From: an uncultured Candidatus Planktophila sp.
Lineage (GTDB): Bacteria > Actinomycetota > Actinomycetes > Nanopelagicales > Nanopelagicaceae
NCBI GenBank assembly: GCA_937975715.1
Contig: CALJUA010000146.1
Coordinates: forward strand, 1-11,419
Direction of reading: 5' to 3'
DNA: 11,419 bases
The notes beneath the pieces were generated by a model that saw nothing but the letters and a program-made list of their open reading frames with translations, was not told the DNA's origin and did not search any database. Below, piece after piece: positions 5,686 to 11,419 of this stretch (position 1 is its first letter; each line of letters starts with the position of its first letter). Position numbers and translations under genes: made by a program.

Positions 5686-6830
5686 GTTGAATACGCCGAA
5701 TTCTCGTGAACATAATCATGGGACAAGTCATTGGTTCGCACCGTGGCAGTCGATTCGCCTGAGTTGAGATCGATGATGAGCTCGACCAATCGGTTGTCGA
5801 ATGAGACCTTTGTCTTATCCTCGAAAGGGGCTGAGTTCTTCGCCACTTGAACCCCATTGAGAGTGACATCTATCGTCAGAGGATCCATCTCGACATCTGC
5901 TGTTCCGGCCGCTGCAAGAACTCTCCCCCAATTGGGATCTCCACCAAAAATCGCGCACTTCAAAAGATTGTTACGAGCACATACACGAGCTACTTCTACA
6001 GCGTCCCTTTCTGAGGCCGCACCTTTGACGGTAATAGCAACGGTCTTTGTTGATCCTTCCGCATCTTCAATGAGTTGTGCACTTAAGGAACCGCAGATTT
6101 CCATCATGATGTTTTCAAGTTCGAGTGAGCTGAGTTCGACTCCACTGGCACCTGACCCCATGAGTAGGACTGTGTCATTGGTCGACATACACCCATCAGA
6201 GTCAATCCTGTTAAAAGTGCGGTCGCATACCCGCGAGAATATCTCTTGCGCATTGGAAGGCAAGATTGCATCTGTCATCACGACAGAGAGCATCGTGGCT
6301 AGAGCAGGTGCAAGCATTCCCGCTCCCTTCGCTACGCCAACAGTACGAACACCATTGAATTCAACTTGAGCAATCTTCGGGACTGTATCTGTTGTCATGA
6401 TTGCTCTAGCAACATCTTCCAAAGTATCTTCTGAAAGGTTCGCAGAGAGATCAACTATTCCTGCGAAGATCTTCTCCATTGGCAATCTCTCGCCAATCAG
6501 CCCCGTGGAACAGACAACGACTTCACCAGATGAAATCTCTAGTAGTTCGCCAACCTTCTCGGCGGTGCGATGAGTATCGAGAAAGCCATCCGGTCCGGTG
6601 CATGCATTAGCCCCACCTGAGTTGAGTACGGCAGCACGAACGATTTCGCCCTTTGTCACTTCACGAGACCAGATCACCGGAGCAGCAACAACTTTATTGG
6701 TTGTATAGACGGCTGCAGCATCGAAACGCGGTCCGATATTTTGAATAATTGTCAGATCGAAGGCGCCGGAAGACTTTAAACCAGCGTGTTTTCCAGCTGC
6801 TCGAAAGCCTTGTGGGAGTGACTTTTTCAT
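5682..6830 (-). CDS. argJ: Glutamate N-acetyltransferase / ornithine acetyltransferase
   Basis: ArgJ moves the acetyl group from N-acetylornithine to glutamate, releasing ornithine and regenerating N-acetylglutamate. Some members also acetylate glutamate from acetyl-CoA. The precursor cleaves itself into alpha and beta chains. At 382 residues the length is normal. The cleavage motif KGAGM (168-172) plus ATML (178-181) is intact, with Thr179 as the new N-terminal nucleophile. NSGGANACTG (70-79) and CSTGLIGERLPM (107-118) hold the oxyanion-hole Thr/Gly pair. The start overlaps the argC stop (ATGA), preceded by a GGGG stretch. Whether it is mono- or bifunctional cannot be decided from motifs; no argA or argE is in the window. 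Confidence 0.96.
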   Translation of the reverse strand: MKKSLPQGFRAAGKHAGLKSSGAFDLTIIQNIGPRFDAAAVYTTNKVVAAPVIWSREVTKGEIVRAAVLNSGGANACTGPDGFLDTHRTAEKVGELLEISSGEVVVCSTGLIGERLPMEKIFAGIVDLSANLSEDTLEDVARAIMTTDTVPKIAQVEFNGVRTVGVAKGAGMLAPALATMLSVVMTDAILPSNAQEIFSRVCDRTFNRIDSDGCMSTNDTVLLMGSGASGVELSSLELENIMMEICGSLSAQLIEDAEGSTKTVAITVKGAASERDAVEVARVCARNNLLKCAIFGGDPNWGRVLAAAGTADVEMDPLTIDVTLNGVQVAKNSAPFEDKTKVSFDNRLVELIIDLNSGESTATVRTNDLSHDYVHENSAYST

Positions 6831-7846
6831 GCCCCAAGTCCATTTCCGAGTAGGCCATCTGTTGCTGCAAATCCTGCAATCAAATTGGCATTGTGCAGCG
6901 CCTGAGCAGCTGCTCCTTTACCAAGATTGTCGATTGCAACAGAAACCACCAAACGATTGGTGTGTGCGTCAATTGCAACCTGCAGCTGCGCAAAGTTACT
7001 TCCCAATACTGATGAAGTCTTTGGCATCTGACCTTCTGGAAGTAAAGTCACAAACATTGAATCTTCGTAATATTGCACATAAGCATCACGTACTTGTTCT
7101 AGAGAAATTGCTTTCGTGAGCTTGACGGTAATGGTTGAAAGAATTCCCCGTGGCATCGGTGCAAGAATCGGAGTAAATGAAACCTTCACATTCTGGCCAG
7201 TGATGCTGGCAAGGGTCTCTTCGATTTCAGGTGTGTGTTGATGGACTCCACCAAACTTGTAGGAGGAGAGTGAGCCAGCTACTTCGCTAGCGATGAGATT
7301 AATCTTTGCTGTGCGTCCTGCACCAGTCGTTCCAGAGGCTGCAACGACAACGACATCGCTCAAGTCGGCAAATGAAGATGCGGGTGCTGCTCCGAGTGCG
7401 ATTGATGTCGCGTAACACCCAGGATTTGCTACGCGTGAGCTCTGTGCAATCTCTGCGCTCTTGCCTGGGAGATCTGCGATTCCATAGACCCATGATCCTG
7501 TGTAATCGCCGCCGTAATACTTCTTCCACGAATCTTCCGATTTCAAACGGTAATCAGCACCGAGATCTACAATCTTCACCGTGTGAGGCAATAGGGCGAT
7601 TAACTTCGCGGATTCGCCATGCGGCAGCGCCAAGAAAATGAGTTCGCATTGAGAGAACTCATCGGCTGAGAATGCAGAGAACTTTCTTCCCGCATAACTG
7701 TGAAGCTGCGGGTGAATCGAAGTGATCTCCTCCCCTGCATTCGAATGCGCCGATACCGCAACTACCTCGAAGTGAGGATGGCCAGCTAACAGGCGGAGAA
7801 GTTCGCCCCCTGCGTAGCCACTACCGCCAATGAGCCCTATTTTCAT
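6827..7846 (-). CDS. argC: N-acetyl-gamma-glutamyl-phosphate reductase
   Basis: This enzyme reduces N-acetylglutamyl phosphate to the semialdehyde with NADPH. The 339-residue length is normal. The N-terminal Rossmann motif GLIGGSGYAGGEL (4-16) binds NADP. GADYR (96-100) is followed by the active site NPGCYAT (141-147) with catalytic Cys144, and by VHQHTPEIEE (201-210) with the likely base His204. It is the first gene of the arg operon. The ATG at 7846 has no Shine-Dalgarno; the six bases before it are TTCGGCC-like, and a TAAAAT -10 box lies just upstream, which suggests that the transcript starts at the ATG itself. Two ARG boxes overlap this promoter, so repression by ArgR with arginine is expected. 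Confidence 0.96.
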   Translation of the reverse strand: MKIGLIGGSGYAGGELLRLLAGHPHFEVVAVSAHSNAGEEITSIHPQLHSYAGRKFSAFSADEFSQCELIFLALPHGESAKLIALLPHTVKIVDLGADYRLKSEDSWKKYYGGDYTGSWVYGIADLPGKSAEIAQSSRVANPGCYATSIALGAAPASSFADLSDVVVVAASGTTGAGRTAKINLIASEVAGSLSSYKFGGVHQHTPEIEETLASITGQNVKVSFTPILAPMPRGILSTITVKLTKAISLEQVRDAYVQYYEDSMFVTLLPEGQMPKTSSVLGSNFAQLQVAIDAHTNRLVVSVAIDNLGKGAAAQALHNANLIAGFAATDGLLGNGLGA

Positions 7847-7852
7847 GGCCGA

Positions 7853-7858
7853 ATTTTA
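7853..7858 (-). promoter_or_regulatory. -10 box of the argC promoter (leaderless start)
   Basis: TAAAAT matches the TATAAT consensus at five of six positions and ends six bases before the argC ATG. With the usual 6-7 bases from -10 to start, the first transcribed base would be the A of the ATG. The -35 region is weak (TGCATT or similar) and lies inside the ARG boxes. Confidence 0.6.
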
Positions 7859-7871
7859 GCATATTTATGCA
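7858..7871 (-). promoter_or_regulatory. ARG box 2 (ArgR operator, promoter-proximal)
   Basis: TGCATAAATATGCT on the minus strand is a near-perfect palindrome, failing only at the outermost base. Its centre is 20 bases from that of box 1, equal to two 18-bp ARG boxes with a 2-bp gap, a known spacing for a single ArgR hexamer. It touches the -10 box, so binding would block RNA polymerase. Confidence 0.8.
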
Positions 7872-7875
7872 GTGT

Positions 7876-7893
7876 AATGCATAAATATGCAAT
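7876..7893 (-). promoter_or_regulatory. ARG box 1 (ArgR operator, promoter-distal)
   Basis: The minus-strand core TGCATATTTATGCA (7891-7878) is palindromic except for the central T-T step, within an 18-bp window reading ATTGCATATTTATGCATT. It fits the AT-rich ARG box with TGCAT/ATGCA half-sites. Its outer edge overlaps the pheT stop codon (7895-7893). Confidence 0.82.
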
Positions 7894-10349
7894 TAGATTG
7901 TTCGGAGTACGGCTCCAGTGCGCTTTTCAGCCTCTGCGACCGCGGCTTCGCGTGCCTCGGTGATTTCTGCTCCGGTAAGAGTGCGATCGTGGGCGCGGAA
8001 GACGAGTGAGAATGCGAGGGAAATCTTCCCATCGCCAATCTTGTCGTAGCGATCAAAGAGAGTGATGGATTCAAGGAGATTTCCTGCTCCGGCACGAAGC
8101 GCATCTTGGACATCCCCTGCCGCAACAGATTCATCCACTATCAGTGCAACATCTTGCAGAGCTGCAGGCATTGTTCCGACAGTAAATGGTCGAACCAACT
8201 TGGTATCGGGAAGTGCGCTCAAACCAACAGCAAAAGCGACAGAACGCTCTGGCAGTCCATATGCAGCAACGATTCGAGGATGCAATTCGCCCGCGTGAGC
8301 GACTGCCTTTCCATCGACGATGAGTTCGGCACATCGACCTGGATGCCACGGTGCGAAGTCAGAGCGCTTAATCTCCCAATTGAGATTACAGAGTTGCAAA
8401 ATATCTTGTGCGTAAGCGATGGCATCTCGCCATGTATATGAACGAGCAGGGCCTTGCCAATCGGAATTTTCAGTCTTGCCAACGAGCAGACCGGCAACGT
8501 GATAAGCCTGCGGTGGCACGCTCGCTGTAATCGCATCAATCACGCTCTGGTCTGGGCGCTTACCAAGCTCTGGAGATATGGCAGGTACAAGTTTCTGTGC
8601 GCTACGGAAAATGGAACCCATTTCAAAGATTGCAAAGTCTTTTGCGCCACGGCTGATATTGCGCTGAGCTACCTCTATGAGGCCCGGAACAAGATGTACT
8701 CGCATCAGCGGGAATTCTTCTGACATTGGGTTCGCAATGCGATAGGTAGCTGCGCGTTCGCCGACAAAACCCATCGCATCAATAGTCTCTTGATTGGTGA
8801 ATGGGAAAGTCTGGACTTCAGCAAAGCCTCGACTTGCCAACATTGCAGCAATGGCACGACGGCGCTTCTGTGTTGGAGTCAGCGATGCATGCAGAGGTCG
8901 TGGTGGAAGAATTGAAGGAATCTTGTCATAGCCCACCATGCGAGCTACTTCTTCAACGAAGTCAGCAGGCTGAAGGAGATCCGAGCGCCATGAAGGCGGG
9001 TCAACCTCGAATGTTGATTCATTGACGTCACAGCCAACTGAGCGAAGGTGTTGTGCAATCTCTGCCGGTGTTATCTCAATGCCGAGAACTGATGCGACAT
9101 ATGCAGGAACGACCTTAACGATTGGTGCATAGCGAGGTGCGCCGTCGACAACAGTCTCAACATGCTGAGCAGTCGAAAGGGAGGTCAGTAACTGTACGAA
9201 ACGCGCAGATGAAAATTCTGCAAGTGAAGGATCGACGCTTCGCTCGAGGCGACGTGAAGCCTCTGAAGAGAGCTTGTGTCGGCGAGAGTTCTTGGCGACA
9301 GCAACGGGATTAAATCGAACTGCTTCTACAGCGATACGTGAAGTTGTTGCAGTAATTTCTGAATCAAGTCCGCCCATTGTTCCTGCAAGAGCCAAAGGCT
9401 TTGTATCATCACATACCATCAAATCATCAGGATCAAGAGTGCGCTCTTGTCCATCAAGGGTGGTGAACTTCTGAACAGAACCTGCTCTCTTGATTGAAAG
9501 TCCGCCTGTAATCTTATCTGCATCAAATGCATGAAGGGGCTGTCCCAATTCAAGCATGACGTAGTTAGTGACATCTACGACGAGAGAGATAGAGCGCATG
9601 CCCATCTTCTCAATACGACGACACATCCAGACAGGAGTTTGTGCACTCTGATCAAAATTGCTGAGGGTGCGAAGATAGAAGACACTTGCCGCATCTTGAT
9701 CCACAATCTTTGCAGTAACGCCCTTGCCGGTATTTTCGAAAGATATTCCGCGAAGAGCATCGACTGGGTCTGTGAATGAAAGTCCAAGTGACGCTGCTAC
9801 TTCACGAGCGACTCCGCGGATACTGAGCGCATAACCGCGATCAGGATTGACGGCAATATCGAAGATAACGTCGTTGATTTCGAGGGCAGCGATTGCATCG
9901 CCACCAATCTCTACTGAACCTTCAGGGAAAGTCATGATTCCTGCATGATCCTCGCTGATGCCGAGTTCACGGCCTGAACAAATCATTCCATTGGAAGTCT
10001 TGCCATAAGTTTCGCGGGCAGAGATTGCAAAGTTACCTGGTAGAACTGCGCCAGGAATAGCGACGCAGACTATGTCCCCCACGACGAAGTTTGTTGCTCC
10101 ACAAATGACGTAACGAGTCTCTGCCTCGCCGCAATCGAGCCCGACATAGCGAATAGGCTTCTTGAATTCAGTGATTTCCTCGATTGAGAGAACTTTTCCG
10201 AATTTCAGTGGACCAGTGAGATCTGCGCCTTGCGTGATGATTTCTTCAACTTCAAATCCAACACGAATAAGCGCATCAGAAATTTGATCTGCAGTAATTG
10301 TTGCAGGAATTTCAACGAATTCCTTTATCCAAGATAGTGGAGCGCGCAT
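7893..10349 (-). CDS. pheT: Phenylalanyl-tRNA synthetase, beta subunit
   Basis: The beta subunit forms the (alpha-beta)2 enzyme that charges tRNA-Phe, and it also binds tRNA and edits mischarged Tyr-tRNA-Phe. The 818 residues match full-length bacterial PheT. Domains visible in order: the N-terminal start MRAPLSWIKEFV, an EMAPII/OB-type tRNA-binding domain (about 40-150, with SNGMICSGRELG 119-130), the B3/B4 editing region (about 200-400, with DVTNYVMLELGQPLHAFD 259-276, AGTMGG 322-327 and SSEASRRLERSVDP 361-374), B5 (about 408-480, with PPSWRSDL 451-458), the inactive synthetase-like core, and a C-terminal FDX-ACB anticodon-binding domain (about 724-818). The ATG directly follows the pheS TAA without a gap, with AGGA 6 bases upstream inside pheS. 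Confidence 0.97.
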   Translation of the reverse strand: MRAPLSWIKEFVEIPATITADQISDALIRVGFEVEEIITQGADLTGPLKFGKVLSIEEITEFKKPIRYVGLDCGEAETRYVICGATNFVVGDIVCVAIPGAVLPGNFAISARETYGKTSNGMICSGRELGISEDHAGIMTFPEGSVEIGGDAIAALEINDVIFDIAVNPDRGYALSIRGVAREVAASLGLSFTDPVDALRGISFENTGKGVTAKIVDQDAASVFYLRTLSNFDQSAQTPVWMCRRIEKMGMRSISLVVDVTNYVMLELGQPLHAFDADKITGGLSIKRAGSVQKFTTLDGQERTLDPDDLMVCDDTKPLALAGTMGGLDSEITATTSRIAVEAVRFNPVAVAKNSRRHKLSSEASRRLERSVDPSLAEFSSARFVQLLTSLSTAQHVETVVDGAPRYAPIVKVVPAYVASVLGIEITPAEIAQHLRSVGCDVNESTFEVDPPSWRSDLLQPADFVEEVARMVGYDKIPSILPPRPLHASLTPTQKRRRAIAAMLASRGFAEVQTFPFTNQETIDAMGFVGERAATYRIANPMSEEFPLMRVHLVPGLIEVAQRNISRGAKDFAIFEMGSIFRSAQKLVPAISPELGKRPDQSVIDAITASVPPQAYHVAGLLVGKTENSDWQGPARSYTWRDAIAYAQDILQLCNLNWEIKRSDFAPWHPGRCAELIVDGKAVAHAGELHPRIVAAYGLPERSVAFAVGLSALPDTKLVRPFTVGTMPAALQDVALIVDESVAAGDVQDALRAGAGNLLESITLFDRYDKIGDGKISLAFSLVFRAHDRTLTGAEITEAREAAVAEAEKRTGAVLRTI

Positions 10350-11378
10350 TTACAGTCCTACTCCAAACTGGCGTGTGAAACGAAGATCGCCTTCAACGAT
10401 GTCATGCATATCGGTAATTCCATGTCGGACCATGAGTGTGCGCTCGAGTCCCATTCCAAATGCAAAGCCAGAGTAGATAGATGTATCGATTCCGCAGGTT
10501 GCGAGAACCTTAGGGTTGACCATTCCGCAACCGCCCCATTCGATCCAGCGACCATTGAAGAAGATATCTACCTCAGCGCTTGGTTCGGTGAAAGGGAAGA
10601 ACGATGGACGGAGTCGAGTTGTTACCTCATCGCCGAACATATGACGGGCAAAGTTATCGAGCGTTCCTTTGAGGTGTGCCATTGTGATGCCTTTGTCGAC
10701 GACAAGGCCTTCAACTTGATGGAAGACTGGGCTATGGGTCGCATCGAGTTCATCTGCGCGGAAGGTGCGACCTGGGCTAATAACATAAATCGGTGGCTGC
10801 TTTGTCAGCATTGAGCGAATCTGTACCGGAGATGTCTGTGTGCGAAGCACCATTCCGGATTCGACTGGTTCGATGTAGAAAGTATCTTGCATCGTGCGAG
10901 CAGGATGATCTGCAGGAATATTGAGCGCATCGAAGTTGAGCCAACCGGATTCGAGCTCTGGACCCTCTTCTACTGAGAAGCCTTGTTCAATAAAGAAATC
11001 TGAAACTTCATTCTTGATGATTGAGATGGGATGCAGTCCGCCACGATGAGTGCGCTGAACTGGCAAAGTAATGTCGACAACTTCTTCAAGAAGTACCCGG
11101 GCATCGCGTTCTGCCTCGAGTCGAGCCGTTGCATCAGCAAGCGCCTTGGCAATCTCAGCTTTGGCCTCACCTATGATCTTGCCGGCAGATGCCTTCTCTT
11201 CGGGCGATAACGAACCAAGAGCACGGCTGGCCAAAGAGATGGGAGCCTTATCGCCTACATGGGCAAGTCGAGCTGTCTTGAGCTCATCGAGATTCGTTGA
11301 TGCGGAGAATGCCTTTACTGCATCCGCGATCCAGCCCTGGATTTCCTCGGGATTAATTTGGGCCTCACTTGGATTCAT
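10350..11378 (-). CDS. pheS: Phenylalanyl-tRNA synthetase, alpha subunit
   Basis: This class II catalytic subunit activates phenylalanine and charges tRNA-Phe together with PheT. The 342 residues are normal. The N-terminal part (about 1-100) is helical and rich in Ala/Glu/Lys, as expected for the coiled coil that contacts tRNA. Motif 1 lies around HPISIIKNEVSDFF (116-129). QTSPVQIR (181-188) and motif 2 FRADELDATHSPVFHQVEG (206-224) follow. Motif 3 is GFAFGMGLER (304-313), with Ala306 at the position that sets phenylalanine specificity. The assigned ATG gives the expected N-terminus. No Shine-Dalgarno precedes it, and a TAGACT box ends seven bases upstream, so it may be leaderless. It is the first gene of the pheST unit within the window. 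Confidence 0.97.
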   Translation of the reverse strand: MNPSEAQINPEEIQGWIADAVKAFSASTNLDELKTARLAHVGDKAPISLASRALGSLSPEEKASAGKIIGEAKAEIAKALADATARLEAERDARVLLEEVVDITLPVQRTHRGGLHPISIIKNEVSDFFIEQGFSVEEGPELESGWLNFDALNIPADHPARTMQDTFYIEPVESGMVLRTQTSPVQIRSMLTKQPPIYVISPGRTFRADELDATHSPVFHQVEGLVVDKGITMAHLKGTLDNFARHMFGDEVTTRLRPSFFPFTEPSAEVDIFFNGRWIEWGGCGMVNPKVLATCGIDTSIYSGFAFGMGLERTLMVRHGITDMHDIVEGDLRFTRQFGVGL

Positions 11379-11385
11379 GGAGCGA

Positions 11386-11391
11386 AGTCTA
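11386..11391 (-). promoter_or_regulatory. Possible -10 box for pheST (leaderless)
   Basis: TAGACT (TANNNT, four of six consensus matches) ends seven bases before the pheS ATG. No clear -35 is visible in the 28 bases that remain before the window edge. No T-box or leader peptide can be assessed because the upstream region is cut off. Confidence 0.35.
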
Positions 11392-11419
11392 ACCTGCGAG
11401 CCCTCGAGAAAGCGTGAAG

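Noticed and set aside
7859..7890. 13-bp hairpin between pheT and argC as an intrinsic terminator for pheST
   Set aside because: The stem is strong but very AT-rich, and no U tract follows on the minus strand (TAAAATTCGG). The ARG box interpretation explains the symmetry better.
7299..8539. Minus-strand alternative-frame open frames within argC and pheT, rich in Arg/Cys/Ser
   Set aside because: They overlap long, well-supported coding regions in another frame and show no initiation signals or domains.

Overview
The window reads as a compact housekeeping stretch of an actinobacterial chromosome. Every gene lies on the minus strand, so transcription runs from the high coordinates to the low ones. 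The 16S rRNA 5' end is of the actinobacterial type (GACGAACGCTGGCGGCGTGC). The gene order pheS-pheT-argCJBD-argR-argH-tyrS is also the actinobacterial one. Base composition is only moderate (roughly half G+C by eye), junctions overlap by 1 or 4 bases, and almost no spacer DNA remains. Together these suggest a streamlined, lower-GC actinobacterium, for example the freshwater acI/Nanopelagicales type. That lineage call is an inference.

Layout in the direction of transcription. Positions 11419-11379 hold a short upstream region with a possible leaderless promoter. pheS (11378-10350) and pheT (10349-7893) encode the two subunits of phenylalanyl-tRNA synthetase. A 46-base gap (7892-7847) carries two well-formed ArgR operators and a -10 box placed so that argC mRNA should be leaderless. 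The arginine operon follows: argC, argJ, argB, argD, argR, argH, with tyrS joined to its end by a 4-base overlap. A symmetric terminator (553-514) closes it. Next come two tandem rRNA promoters, a structured rRNA leader, and the first ~73 bases of 16S rRNA, which runs off the window.

The arg genes take N-acetylglutamate to N-acetylornithine (ArgB, ArgC, ArgD). ArgJ recycles the acetyl group and releases ornithine, and ArgH performs the last step, argininosuccinate to arginine. ArgR is the arginine-dependent repressor expected to act on the operators before argC, including its own expression. Two pathway genes usual in such clusters, argF and argG, are absent from between argD/argR and argR/argH. 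Those junctions are perfect one-base TAATG overlaps.

I found no mobile element, CRISPR array, tRNA or defence system, and no sign of an undescribed system. The points worth a second look are regulatory or small-scale: the mirrored ARG boxes overlapping the pheT stop, the argC leaderless start, an ArgB apparently lacking arginine-feedback elements, the missing argF/argG, an inverted-repeat cluster within rRNA promoter P1, and tyrS inside an arginine-regulated operon.
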